DNA of 64,000 nucleotides from Caballeronia ptereochthonis (GTDB lineage Bacteria > Pseudomonadota > Gammaproteobacteria > Burkholderiales > Burkholderiaceae), in assembly GCF_001545075.1 (NCBI RefSeq), contig NZ_FCOB02000032.1, positions 1 through 64,000 on the forward strand, given 5' to 3'. Under the pieces are notes generated by a model, which made no database searches, was not told where the DNA came from, and saw nothing but the letters and a program-made list of their open reading frames with translations. Position numbers and translations under genes: made by a program. This document shows positions 17,465 to 26,424 of the stretch, piece after piece (position 1 is the stretch's first letter; each line of letters opens with the position of its first letter).

Positions 17465-17818
17465 ATGAAGAAACTTCTCGCATGCATCCTCGCGCCGCTG
17501 GCCCAGACGGCGCTCGCGATGCCGCTCACCGTGCCGCAGATCCAGACCGCATCGACGCAAACGACGCGCTACGACTGCAAGGACAACAAGAGCGTCAGCG
17601 TCCAGTACACGAATACGCGCAACCATCAGAGCTTCGCGGCGCTGACCGTCGACGGGCGCAAGCTGCTGTTCGTGAACGTGATCGCGGGATCGGGCGCGAA
17701 ATACGTCGCCGATCAATACACGTGGTGGACCAAGGGCCCGCAAGCCAATCTCTACGACGAGATGGCCGCGAAGGATTCCCCGCCGCTGCTCGCCGATTGC
17801 GAGGCGCGCAAGAAGTAG
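17465..17818 (+). CDS. periplasmic C-type lysozyme inhibitor (MliC/PliC domain)
   Basis: A 117-aa exported protein. The signal peptide ends near TALA at residues 15-18. The mature part is an MliC domain (PF09864): TTRYDCKDNKSVSVQYTN, then LLFVNVIAGSGAKYVADQYT, WWTKGP and a final LLADC, with the two cysteines placed for a disulphide. Proteins of this fold block host C-type lysozyme. There is no usable lipobox (the only early Cys is at residue 7), so it should be soluble in the periplasm (PliC type) rather than membrane-bound. The start at 17465 is the Met directly before the signal peptide; the longer frame upstream is a chance extension. Confidence 0.87.
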   Translation: MKKLLACILAPLAQTALAMPLTVPQIQTASTQTTRYDCKDNKSVSVQYTNTRNHQSFAALTVDGRKLLFVNVIAGSGAKYVADQYTWWTKGPQANLYDEMAAKDSPPLLADCEARKK

Positions 17819-17886
17819 GCGCGCGCGCCGCATGCCGGAGTCCGCCGGATCGTGCTTGCGCGCCGCCGGAGTGGTTCGGCGCGCGG

Positions 17887-17895
17887 TGCTACAAT
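17887..17895 (+). promoter_or_regulatory. putative extended -10 promoter upstream of rhlE
   Basis: TGCTACAAT is an extended -10 element (TGnTATAAT type). No good -35 lies 17 bases upstream, which is usual for this promoter class. Transcription would start near 17902 and give rhlE a leader of about 400 bases containing the small ORF at 17940. Confidence 0.5.
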
Positions 17896-17939
17896 GTGCG
17901 GCTTTACGGCCTCGACATTCGCGGCCGGAGAGAAAACGA

Positions 17940-18197
17940 ATGTGCGGCAGCGCCGTTCGATGCCGGCGCAAGCGGCGCATCTGCCAGCAGTGCGAGCCGC
18001 TTGACCAGAAACGAGCGATGCCGCTTGCCTTGAAAACGTCATCGAAACTGTGTTCCATCGGAACGCCAGATCGCGAGCCGAAACACGGGCGGCGCCCGAA
18101 ACGGGGCAGCCGGGCTCGCCGAATGAGCCGTAATGCCCGCACCACGCGCCCGCGCGCAACTGACGCGCCGCGAGCGCAACGAAACATATCCGCGTAA
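17940..18197 (+). CDS. possible small basic protein in the rhlE leader
   Basis: An 85-aa open frame. It begins MCGSAVRCRRKRRICQQC, so four cysteines fall in the first 18 residues, and the rest is rich in Arg and Lys. A GGAG ribosome site lies nine bases before the ATG and an extended -10 element some 50 bases before it, an orderly promoter-SD-ATG arrangement. Against it: the Arg-rich composition is typical of chance frames in GC-rich DNA. It may be a real small gene, a leader ORF affecting rhlE, or nothing. Confidence 0.33.
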   Translation: MCGSAVRCRRKRRICQQCEPLDQKRAMPLALKTSSKLCSIGTPDREPKHGRRPKRGSRARRMSRNARTTRPRATDAPRAQRNISA

Positions 18198-18300
18198 GCG
18201 ACCGGTCGCGCCAGATCGACCGAACGACCCGACCGCGACTCGACCGGTCACTTGCGCGCGCCGCATCCAGCGGAACTTTAGCGATAGCCATATAGCCACC

Positions 18301-19788
18301 ATGTCCGATTCCGTCGCCACGAACACGTCCACCGCACAGGCCGCCGCGCCTACGTTCGACCAGTTCGGTTTGTCCGCCGACATCCTGAAAGCGGTGCGCG
18401 AGTCCGGCTACACGACGCCCACGCCGATCCAGGCGCAGGCGATTCCCGTCGTCCTGTCGGGCCGCGACGTGATGGGCGCCGCGCAGACCGGCACCGGCAA
18501 GACCGCCAGCTTCTCGCTGCCGATCATCCAGCGCCTTCTGCCGATGGCCAGCACGAGCGCCTCGCCGGCGCGCCATCCGGTGCGCGCGCTGATGCTCACG
18601 CCGACGCGCGAACTCGCCGACCAGGTCGCGGCCAACGTGCAGACCTACTCGAAGCACACGCCGCTGCGCAGCACGGTGGTGTTCGGCGGCGTCGACATGA
18701 ATCCGCAATCCGAGGCGCTGCGCCGCGGCGTGGAAATCCTGATCGCGACGCCCGGGCGCCTGCTCGATCACGTCCAGCAGAAGACGGTCAACCTGGGCCA
18801 GGTGCAGATGCTCGTGCTCGACGAAGCCGACCGCATGCTGGACATGGGCTTTCTGCCGGATCTGCAGCGCATCCTGAATCTGCTGCCCAAGGAGCGCCAG
18901 ACGCTGCTTTTCTCGGCGACGTTCTCGCCCGAAATCAAGAAGCTCGCGGCGACGTACCTGCGCAATCCGCAGACGATCGAAGTCGCGCGCAGCAATTCGA
19001 CCGCGACGAATGTTCGGCAGATCGTCTACGAGGTGCACGAGAGCGACAAATCCGGCGCGGTCGCGCAGCTGATCCGGGATCGCGAACTCAAGCAGGTGAT
19101 CGTGTTCTGCAACAGCAAGATCGGCGCGAGCCGGCTGGCGCGCGTGCTGGAGCGCGACGGCATCGTGGCCACGGCGATTCACGGCGACCGCTCGCAGAGC
19201 GAGCGCATGCAGGCGCTCGACGCGTTCAAGCGCGGCGAGATTGAGGCGCTCGTCGCCACCGACGTCGCCGCGCGCGGTCTCGACATCGCCGAGCTGCCCG
19301 CCGTGATCAACTTCGACCTGCCGTTCAACGCCGAGGATTACGTGCACCGCATCGGCCGCACCGGTCGCGCGGGCGCATCGGGCGACGCGCTGTCGCTGTG
19401 CAGCGCGAACGAGCGCAAGCAGCTGGCCGACATCGAGAAGCTGATCAAGCGTCCGCTCGAAGTCGAGCAGCTCGAAGTCGCGACGCGCGCGCGCCGCGAC
19501 GGTTCGGCACCGCGCCGCGAGGAGCGCTTCGGCCGTCCCGAGCGCGCCGAGCACCGTCATCCGTCGCGCGACGATGCCGGTTCGCGCCGCCGCGCGGCGG
19601 GCGCACACGAGCGTCCGCGCGGCCGGCAGCAGCCGATCGACGAGTTTTTCCTGAAGCCTTACGAGCCGTCGCCGTCGGCGATGAAGCGTCATCAGGAGGA
19701 AGCGGTCGAGCCGGAGCGCAAGAGCGCGCCCAAGCAGCCGCTCGCGGCGTTGCTCGGCGGCCTGGGCATGCCGCGCAAGTCGTCCTGA
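18301..19788 (+). CDS. rhlE: DEAD-box ATP-dependent RNA helicase RhlE
   Basis: A 495-aa helicase that unwinds RNA, with roles in ribosome maturation and RNA decay in the cytoplasm. All core motifs are visible: Q motif (GYTTPTPIQAQAIP), Walker A AQTGTGKT, PTRELA, DEAD in VLDEADRMLDMGF, SAT in LLFSATFS, and the C-terminal ARGLDI and HRIGRTGRAG. A basic, Arg- and Glu-rich tail after residue 400 is the usual RhlE-type RNA-binding extension. The start at 18301 follows a long leader without a strong ribosome site. A terminator follows directly. Confidence 0.95.
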   Translation: MSDSVATNTSTAQAAAPTFDQFGLSADILKAVRESGYTTPTPIQAQAIPVVLSGRDVMGAAQTGTGKTASFSLPIIQRLLPMASTSASPARHPVRALMLTPTRELADQVAANVQTYSKHTPLRSTVVFGGVDMNPQSEALRRGVEILIATPGRLLDHVQQKTVNLGQVQMLVLDEADRMLDMGFLPDLQRILNLLPKERQTLLFSATFSPEIKKLAATYLRNPQTIEVARSNSTATNVRQIVYEVHESDKSGAVAQLIRDRELKQVIVFCNSKIGASRLARVLERDGIVATAIHGDRSQSERMQALDAFKRGEIEALVATDVAARGLDIAELPAVINFDLPFNAEDYVHRIGRTGRAGASGDALSLCSANERKQLADIEKLIKRPLEVEQLEVATRARRDGSAPRREERFGRPERAEHRHPSRDDAGSRRRAAGAHERPRGRQQPIDEFFLKPYEPSPSAMKRHQEEAVEPERKSAPKQPLAALLGGLGMPRKSS

Positions 19789-19812
19789 TTCCGCTATTGG
19801 TCGAATCGAAAG

Positions 19813-19838
19813 AGGCAGCCCGCGTGGCTGCCTTTTTT
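19813..19838. terminator. terminator between rhlE and gluQ
   Basis: A perfect 8-bp stem (19813-19820 with 19826-19833) followed by six T on the plus strand. The minus-strand side has only a broken pyrimidine run, so it mainly ends rhlE, and possibly also gluQ coming from the right. Confidence 0.85.
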
Positions 19839-19855
19839 GCGTCCGGGCGACGAAT

Positions 19856-20725
19856 CTAGCGCCCGAAGCGCTTCGCCCATTCGGCCGTTGCGGCGCTGTA
19901 GAAGGTATCGAGCGAATCGGCCGGCACGTCGATGCCGAGATGCCGCGCGGCCTGAGCGAGCGCATCGAGCGGCGCGTGACGGTCGAGCGGGGCCGCGCCC
20001 GTCTGCTTGCTCAGTTTTTCCCCCGCCTCGCTGTTGACGACCGGCACATGCAGATAGGCCGGCGTCGGCGCACCGAGGCACTGCTGCAGATAGACTTGCC
20101 GCGCGGTCGAATCGAGCAGATCGGCGCCGCGCACGACGTGCGTGATGCCGGCGTCGGCATCGTCGACGACCACCGCGAGTTGGTACGCCCACAAGCCGTC
20201 GGCGCGCTTCAGCGCGAAATCGCCGACTTCCGTTGCGAGATCCTGCGTCTGCGTTCCCTGCCAGCGATCCACGAAGGTGATGCGAGCCGCATCGCCTTCC
20301 GGTACGCGCAGCCGCCACGCGCGCGCGGGCTTGCCGTTCAGGCCGTTGCGGCAGGTGCCCGGATACGCGAGCGTCGCATGACGCGCATGCGCGTGCACGA
20401 GCGAATCCGCGATCTCGCGCCGCGTGCAGCCGCACGGATAGATGAGGCCCGTGGCCTGCAGACGTTCGAACGCGGCCTGATATGCATCGCCGCGCTCGCT
20501 TTGCCAGACCGGCGGCTCGTCAGAATGCATGCCGAAGTGCGCGAGCGTCGCGAGGATTTCATCGGCGGCGCCGGCGACGGTGCGCGGGGTGTCGACATCC
20601 TCGATGCGCACGATCCAGCCGCCGCGATGCGCGCGCGCATCGAGAAAACTCGCGAGCGCGCTGACGAGCGATCCCGCGTGCAGCGGGCCGGTGGGCGAGG
20701 GCGCGAAGCGGCCGCGATAGGTCAT
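19856..20725 (-). CDS. gluQ: glutamyl-Q tRNA(Asp) synthetase
   Basis: A 289-aa truncated relative of glutamyl-tRNA synthetase. It lacks the anticodon-binding domain and attaches glutamate to queuosine at position 34 of tRNA-Asp. The class I HIGH-like motif appears as RFAPSPTGPLHAGSL; the zinc-site cysteines lie in YPCGCTRREI and further on at PGTCRNG, and the KMSKS-like loop is GEKLSKQTGA. The length is right for GluQ-RS. It follows trhO by ten bases on the same strand, so two tRNA-modification genes are probably co-transcribed. Confidence 0.94.
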   Translation of the reverse strand: MTYRGRFAPSPTGPLHAGSLVSALASFLDARAHRGGWIVRIEDVDTPRTVAGAADEILATLAHFGMHSDEPPVWQSERGDAYQAAFERLQATGLIYPCGCTRREIADSLVHAHARHATLAYPGTCRNGLNGKPARAWRLRVPEGDAARITFVDRWQGTQTQDLATEVGDFALKRADGLWAYQLAVVVDDADAGITHVVRGADLLDSTARQVYLQQCLGAPTPAYLHVPVVNSEAGEKLSKQTGAAPLDRHAPLDALAQAARHLGIDVPADSLDTFYSAATAEWAKRFGR

Positions 20726-20735
20726 CGATGCGTGC

Positions 20736-21599
20736 TTATGCCGCCTGGCCGACCTTGGCGTCCGGGTGGCAGGCGGGGCACGTCTCGCCCGGCCTGTAGA
20801 ACGGCGACTTCTGATCCTCGACCGACACCACGGCGCGGCATCCGAAGCATTGCGAGGTCGCAGTCGGCTGCAGGTCCGGATCGAGCGCCGTACGGTAGTC
20901 GAACACGAAGCATTCGCCCGTGTAATGCGCGCCGCCCACTTCCTCGAAGTACTTGAGGATGCCGCCTTCGAGCTGATAAACGTGCTTGATGCCGACGTCC
21001 TTCATATGGATCGCGGCCTTCTCGCAGCGAATGCCGCCGGTGCAGAACGACACGACCGTCTTGCCTTCCAGGTCCGCGCGATTCTTCTCGATTACTTCCG
21101 GAAACTCGCTGAATTTCGTGATGCGGTAATCGAGCGCGTTCTCGAAGGTGCCGACGTCGACTTCGAACGCGTTACGCGTGTCGAGCATCACGACCGGGCG
21201 GCCTTCGTCGTCGTGGCCGCGGTCGAGCCAGGCCTTCAGCGTGGGCGCGTCGACGAAAGGCGCGCGGCCGAGCTCCGGCTTGATCGCGGGCTTTTTCATC
21301 GTGATGATTTCGCGCTTGAGCTTCACCAGCATGCGGCGGAACGGCTGTTTTTCGGAGAGGCTTTCCTTGAACTGCAGATCGGCGAAGCGGCGGCCGAAGA
21401 GCGCGTCCGTGCGAAGGTAGTCGATGAATTCGCGAGCCTCGGGAATCGGCCCGGCGATGAACAGGTTGATGCCCTCCGGCGCCAGCAGGATCGTGCCCTT
21501 CAGGCCGAGCGCGTTGCAGCGTTCGGTGACGAGCGGCCGCCAGGCCGCGCCGTCTTCGATGGTGACGAATTTATAGGCGGAGAGGTTCAGAATGCTCAT
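20736..21599 (-). CDS. trhO: tRNA uridine(34) hydroxylase, rhodanese-like
   Basis: A 287-aa enzyme of the YceA/TrhO family, which forms 5-hydroxyuridine at position 34 of some tRNAs using oxygen. The N-terminal ferredoxin-like part has LKGTILLAPEGINLFIAG; the rhodanese domain has the active Cys186 in SFCTGGIRCEKA. The C-terminal tail carries a Cys pattern (CFGC … TCPACH) likely to bind zinc. The start at 21599 fits the family (MSILNLSAYKF); the open frame extends to 21836, but that would leave no room for the dnaE promoter. Divergent from dnaE. Confidence 0.94.
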   Translation of the reverse strand: MSILNLSAYKFVTIEDGAAWRPLVTERCNALGLKGTILLAPEGINLFIAGPIPEAREFIDYLRTDALFGRRFADLQFKESLSEKQPFRRMLVKLKREIITMKKPAIKPELGRAPFVDAPTLKAWLDRGHDDEGRPVVMLDTRNAFEVDVGTFENALDYRITKFSEFPEVIEKNRADLEGKTVVSFCTGGIRCEKAAIHMKDVGIKHVYQLEGGILKYFEEVGGAHYTGECFVFDYRTALDPDLQPTATSQCFGCRAVVSVEDQKSPFYRPGETCPACHPDAKVGQAA

Positions 21600-21822
21600 G
21601 ATCGGACGACGCTGGATACGGCTGTAACGGGTAAAAAATGCGGACGAGGTGAGGACATGCGGCCCGCGCAAAAGCCGTATTATCCCGCAAACGGCGCGCG
21701 CTTCGCCGGAATCTCCGCGGCGCGTCGACCGTCCTTGCGCGCGCTCAATCGAGGGCGCCGCGCAGAGCCTTATCCGTTCGGCCAACGCCTGCGCGTCGCC
21801 CGTTTTCGCGATGGCCCGCATG

Positions 21823-21828
21823 TACAAT
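21823..21828 (+). promoter_or_regulatory. possible dnaE -10 element, very close to the start codon
   Basis: TACAAT ends seven bases before the dnaE ATG at 21835, so transcription from it would begin at or next to the start codon. No clear -35 was found at the ideal distance. Neither the ATG at 21835 nor the one at 21811 has a Shine-Dalgarno sequence. Confidence 0.35.
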
Positions 21829-21834
21829 ACCGCC

Positions 21835-24800
21835 ATGTCAGATCCCCGCTTCGTTCATCTCCGCGTCCACTCCGAATTCTCGATCGCCGACGGCATCGTG
21901 CGGCTGGACGACGTCGTCAAGGCTGCCGCGCAAGACGGACAAGGCGCGCTCGCGCTCACCGATCTCGGCAACGCATTCGGCCTCGTGCGCTTCTACAAGG
22001 AAGCGCGCGGCAAGGGCGTCAAGCCGATCGCCGGCTGCGACATCTGGATCACCAATCCCGACGATCGCGACAAGCCTTCGCGCCTTCTTCTGCTCGTGCG
22101 CGACGGGCAAGGCTATCTCAACCTGTGCGAGCTGTTGAGCCGCGCGTGGCTGACGAACCAGTATCGCGGCCGCGCCGAGGTGATGCTCGAATGGCTCGAA
22201 GAAGGGTTGGCGCAGGGTCTGCTCGCGCTGTCCGGCGCGCAGACGGGCGACATCGGCATGGCGCTGGCGGCGGGGAACGCGGCCAGTGCGCAACGGCATG
22301 CCGAGCGCTGGGCGAAGCTCTTTCCGAACGCGTTCTATATCGAACTGCAGCGCGCGGGCCAGCCGGGCGAACAGGCTTACATTCAGGAAGCCGTCGCGCT
22401 TGCCGCGAAGCTCAGGCTGCCGGTGGTCGCCACGCATCCGCTGCAATTCATGACGCCGGACGACTACACCGCGCACGAAGCGCGCGTGTGCATTTCGGAA
22501 GGCGACATCCTTGCGAATCCGCGCCGTCAGAAGCGCTTCACGACGGAACAGTATTTCCGCACGCAGGACGAGATGTGCGCGCTGTTCGCGGACATTCCTT
22601 CCGCGCTCGCGAATACCGTCGAAATCGCCAAGCGCTGCAATCTCACGCTCGAACTCGGCAAGCCGAAGCTGCCGCTCTTCCCGACGCCCGATGGCCTCTC
22701 GCTCGACGACTACCTCGTGCAGCTGTCGAAGGAAGGGCTCGAAGTGCGCCTCGCGCAGCTCTATCCCGATGAAGCCGAGCGCGACGCGCAGCGCGAGACG
22801 TACTACAAGCGCCTCGACTTCGAGTGCGACACCATCATCAAGATGGGCTTTCCGGGCTACTTCCTGATCGTCGCCGACTTCATCATGTGGGCGAAAAACA
22901 ATGGCGTGCCGGTCGGTCCGGGGCGCGGCTCGGGCGCGGGCTCGCTCGTCGCCTACGCGCTCGGCATCACCGATCTGGATCCGCTGCGCTACAACCTGCT
23001 GTTCGAGCGCTTCCTGAATCCGGAACGCGTGTCGATGCCCGACTTCGACATCGACTTCTGTCAGGAAGGGCGCGACCGCGTCATCCAGTACGTGAAGGGC
23101 AAGTACGGCGCCGACGCCGTCTCGCAGATCGCCACGTTCGGCACGATGGCCGCGAAGGCGGCGGTGCGCGACATCGGCCGCGTGCTCGATCTCGGCTACA
23201 TGTTCACGGATGGCGTCGCCAAGCTGATCCCGTTCAAGCCCGGCAAGCACGTGACCATCGCGGATGCGATGAAGGAAGAGCCGACGCTGCAGGAGCGCTT
23301 CGACAGCGAAGACGAGGTGCACCAGCTGCTCGAGCTCGCCCAGCGTGTGGAAGGGCTGACGCGCAACGTCGGCATGCACGCGGGCGGCGTGCTGATCGCG
23401 CCGGGCAAGCTCACCGACTTTTGCCCGCTCTACACGCAGGGCGAAGACGGCGGCGTCGTCAGCCAGTACGACAAGGACGACGTGGAAGCCGTCGGTCTCG
23501 TGAAGTTCGACTTTCTGGGCCTCACCACGCTCACGATTCTCGACTGGGCCGAGCGTTACATTCGCCGCCTCGATCCGTCGAAGAAGGACTGGAATCTCGC
23601 GCAAGTGCCGCTCGACGATCCGGCCTCGTTCGCGATCCTCAAGAAGGCGAACACCGTCGCCGTGTTCCAGCTGGAAAGCCGCGGCATGCAGGGCATGCTG
23701 AAGGACGCGCAACCGGACCGCTTCGAGGATATCATCGCGCTCGTTGCGTTGTATCGTCCGGGCCCGATGGACCTGATTCCGAGCTTCTGCGCGCGCAAGC
23801 ACGGGCGCGAGATCGTCGAGTATCCGGACCCGCGCGTCGAGCCCGTCCTGAAAGAGACCTACGGCATCATGGTCTATCAGGAGCAGGTGATGCAGATGGC
23901 GCAGATCATCGGCGGCTACTCGCTCGGCGGCGCGGACCTGCTGCGCCGCGCGATGGGCAAGAAGAAGCCCGAGGAGATGGCCAAGCATCGCGAGATCTTC
24001 GCCGAGGGCGCGGCGAAGAACGGCCTCACGCGCGAGAAGTCCGACGAGATCTTCGACCTGATGGAGAAGTTCGCGGGCTACGGCTTCAACAAGTCGCACG
24101 CGGCGGCATATGCGCTGCTCGCGTACTACACGGCGTGGCTGAAGGCGCACCATCCGGCGGAATTCATGGCGGCCAACATGTCGCTCGCCATGGATGACAC
24201 CGACAAGGTGAAGATCCTCTTCGAGGACTGCGTCGCGAACGGCATGAAGGTGCTGCCGCCGGATGTCAACCAGTCGGCGTATCGCTTCGAGCCGGTCGCG
24301 GAAGCCGACGGCACGCGCTCGAAGACCATTCGTTATGGCCTCGGCGCGGTGAAGGGCAGCGGGCAGAACGCGATCGAGGAAATCCTGCGCGCGCGCGAAG
24401 ACGGTCCGTTCGTCGATCTCTTCGATTTCTGCGAGCGCATCGACCGGCGTGTCGTGAACCGTCGCACGGTGGAAGCGCTGATCCGCGCCGGCGCGTTCGA
24501 CACGCTGCACGCCAACCGCGCGCAACTGCTCGCGTCCGTGCCGCTGGCGATGGAAGCCGCCGATCAGGCCGCCGCGAACGCGATGCAAGCCGGCCTCTTC
24601 GACATGGGCGACGCGCCGCTGCAAAGGCACGAACTCGTCGATGAAGCCATGTGGTCGGACAAGAAGCGCCTGCAGGAGGAGAAGACCGCGCTCGGCTTCT
24701 ATCTGTCGGGCCATCTGTTCGACGCGTACAAGGGCGAAGTTCGCCGCTTCGTGCGCCAGAAGATCGGCGAGCTGAAGGAAGGGCGCGACAAGCTCGTCGC

Positions 24801-25350
24801 GGGCGTGATTTCCGCCATGCGCACGCAGATGACCCAGCGCGGCAAGATGCTGATCGTCAATCTGGACGACGGCAGCGGCCAGTGCGAAGTCACCGTCTTC
24901 AACGAGCAGTTCGAGGCCAACAAGGCGCTGTTCAAGGAAGACGAGCTGCTCGTCGTGCAAGGCCAGGCGCGCAACGATGCATTCACGGGCGGCATCCGTT
25001 TCACGGTCGACACCGCAATGGATCTCGAGCGGGCGCGCAGCCGCTACGCGCAGTCCGTGAAGGTCGAGATGAACGGCAACGCGGACGCCCTGCGTCTGCG
25101 CCGCGTCCTCGAAGCGCATGCGGCGGGCGCGCAAGCCGAAGCACCGCCGCCCGCGCCCGCGCGCGAAAATGGCCGCTCGCGCCAGTCCGCGCCGATTCCG
25201 AACGGGCTGAACGTGAGCATCGTCTATCGCAGCGAGCACGCCGAAGGCGAAGTGCGTCTCGGCGACGCGTGGCGCGTCAAGCCGACCGACGAGCTCATCA
25301 CGGCGCTGCGCGGAGAATTCGCGGGCAGCGCGATCGAAATCGTCTACTGA
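21835..25350 (+). CDS. dnaE: DNA polymerase III subunit alpha
   Basis: The 1171-aa replicative polymerase. It opens with the PHP domain (FVHLRVHSEFSIADGIVRL). The polymerase core has the catalytic aspartates in PDFDIDFCQEGRDRVIQYV and GPGRGSGAGSLVAYAL; the tail has the helix-hairpin-helix and an OB fold (KMLIVNLDDGSGQCEVTVF). The length is normal. The start at 21835 gives the family N-terminus MSDPRFVHL; no ribosome site precedes it. Its TGA shares its A with the ATG of a glycosyltransferase gene, so translation of the two is likely coupled. Confidence 0.97.
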   Translation: MSDPRFVHLRVHSEFSIADGIVRLDDVVKAAAQDGQGALALTDLGNAFGLVRFYKEARGKGVKPIAGCDIWITNPDDRDKPSRLLLLVRDGQGYLNLCELLSRAWLTNQYRGRAEVMLEWLEEGLAQGLLALSGAQTGDIGMALAAGNAASAQRHAERWAKLFPNAFYIELQRAGQPGEQAYIQEAVALAAKLRLPVVATHPLQFMTPDDYTAHEARVCISEGDILANPRRQKRFTTEQYFRTQDEMCALFADIPSALANTVEIAKRCNLTLELGKPKLPLFPTPDGLSLDDYLVQLSKEGLEVRLAQLYPDEAERDAQRETYYKRLDFECDTIIKMGFPGYFLIVADFIMWAKNNGVPVGPGRGSGAGSLVAYALGITDLDPLRYNLLFERFLNPERVSMPDFDIDFCQEGRDRVIQYVKGKYGADAVSQIATFGTMAAKAAVRDIGRVLDLGYMFTDGVAKLIPFKPGKHVTIADAMKEEPTLQERFDSEDEVHQLLELAQRVEGLTRNVGMHAGGVLIAPGKLTDFCPLYTQGEDGGVVSQYDKDDVEAVGLVKFDFLGLTTLTILDWAERYIRRLDPSKKDWNLAQVPLDDPASFAILKKANTVAVFQLESRGMQGMLKDAQPDRFEDIIALVALYRPGPMDLIPSFCARKHGREIVEYPDPRVEPVLKETYGIMVYQEQVMQMAQIIGGYSLGGADLLRRAMGKKKPEEMAKHREIFAEGAAKNGLTREKSDEIFDLMEKFAGYGFNKSHAAAYALLAYYTAWLKAHHPAEFMAANMSLAMDDTDKVKILFEDCVANGMKVLPPDVNQSAYRFEPVAEADGTRSKTIRYGLGAVKGSGQNAIEEILRAREDGPFVDLFDFCERIDRRVVNRRTVEALIRAGAFDTLHANRAQLLASVPLAMEAADQAAANAMQAGLFDMGDAPLQRHELVDEAMWSDKKRLQEEKTALGFYLSGHLFDAYKGEVRRFVRQKIGELKEGRDKLVAGVISAMRTQMTQRGKMLIVNLDDGSGQCEVTVFNEQFEANKALFKEDELLVVQGQARNDAFTGGIRFTVDTAMDLERARSRYAQSVKVEMNGNADALRLRRVLEAHAAGAQAEAPPPAPARENGRSRQSAPIPNGLNVSIVYRSEHAEGEVRLGDAWRVKPTDELITALRGEFAGSAIEIVY

Positions 25351-26420
25351 TGCGCATCGGCATTTCGGCGAACGCGCTGAAGCACTCCGGCGGCCTCGAA
25401 CGCTACGCGATGGATCTCGTGCGCGGGTTCGCCGCCGCGGGCTTCGACGACAAGGAGAAGCTCCCGTTCTTCGCGCGCAGGATCGATACGTCGCTGCCGG
25501 AAAGCCGGCTGATCGAGCCGCATCGCATCGAGGTGTCGTTCCTGCCAGGCAAGTGGCGCGACGGATATTTCTCGTGGGCGCTGAAGCGCGCGCGCAGGAA
25601 GGCGAAAGTCGATGTGCTGATCGGCTGCAATCGCGTGGAGGGCTCGGAGATCGCCATTTGCGGCGGCACGCATATCGGCTTTCTGCGCGCGACCGGGCGG
25701 CGCGAGAAGCGCTCGGACGCGCGGCAGATCGCGCTGGAGCGCCGCCAGTACGAGCAAGCGGATGTGATCGTCGCGCATTCGGACATGATGCGCGACGAGC
25801 TTCGCCGTCTCTACGGCATCGACTCCGCAAAGATCCGTGTGCTTTATCCGCCTGTCGACGGCGCGCGTTTCTCGGCCGTCGATGCAACCGGGCGCGCGCG
25901 TCTGCGCGAGCAGTTCGGCTTCAAACCCGATGAAATCGTGCTGCTGTTCCCGTCGAGCAGTCACGAGCGCAAGGGCTTGCCGCTGATCGAGAAGGCGCTC
26001 GCCGGGTTGCCCGTGGTCGTGGCCGTCGCGGGGCGCGCGCCGGAGAAAGCGGCGGCGAACGTGCGCTATATCGGCTATGCGAAGAATATCGAGGACGCTT
26101 ATCGCGCGGCGGATTTCACGATCCTCGCGTCGAGCTACGAGCCGTTCGGGCTGGTCGGCATCGAGTCGGTGATGTGCGGCACGCCGGTGATCTTTCCGGC
26201 GAGCATCGGCTGCTGCGATGCCATCGCCGATCACGCGAAGCACGTCTTCAAATCCGGCGACGCCGACGACCTGCGCCGCACGGTGCTCAAAGCCATCGAA
26301 GCGCGGCGGCGGGGCGATGCGCGCGTGTCGGGCGACGCCGTGCGCTATGACGCCGATGTCGCCTCGCATGTGAGCGCGCTCATCGAGCTCGCGCGCGGCA
26401 TCGTTCAAGTAAAACGTTGA
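25350..26420 (+). CDS. GT4 family glycosyltransferase (LPS core type)
   Basis: A 356-aa GT-B enzyme. The N-terminal acceptor domain starts MRIGISANALKHSGGLERYA; the C-terminal nucleotide-sugar domain has SSHERKGLPLIEKAL and the E-x7-E motif region, EPFGLVGIESVMCGTPVIF. It resembles WaaG-like LPS core glucosyltransferases, which work at the cytoplasmic face of the inner membrane; the donor and acceptor cannot be fixed. It overlaps the dnaE stop by one base (TGATG), so it depends on dnaE transcription and probably on its translation. The next gene, another glycosyltransferase, converges on it with a four-base gap. Confidence 0.86.
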   Translation: MRIGISANALKHSGGLERYAMDLVRGFAAAGFDDKEKLPFFARRIDTSLPESRLIEPHRIEVSFLPGKWRDGYFSWALKRARRKAKVDVLIGCNRVEGSEIAICGGTHIGFLRATGRREKRSDARQIALERRQYEQADVIVAHSDMMRDELRRLYGIDSAKIRVLYPPVDGARFSAVDATGRARLREQFGFKPDEIVLLFPSSSHERKGLPLIEKALAGLPVVVAVAGRAPEKAAANVRYIGYAKNIEDAYRAADFTILASSYEPFGLVGIESVMCGTPVIFPASIGCCDAIADHAKHVFKSGDADDLRRTVLKAIEARRRGDARVSGDAVRYDADVASHVSALIELARGIVQVKR

Positions 26421-26424
26421 ACGC

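Larger units (their letters stand above)
17819..18300. other. long region between the lysozyme-inhibitor gene and rhlE
   Basis: 482 bases. It holds the extended -10 element at 17887-17895 and the possible small ORF at 17940-18197. The final hundred bases before the rhlE start lack a clear Shine-Dalgarno sequence. I see no terminator for the preceding gene. Confidence 0.5.

Noticed and set aside
21838..25887. A 1349-codon open frame antisense to dnaE
   Set aside because: Same Arg/His-rich mirror pattern; dnaE on the plus strand is certain.
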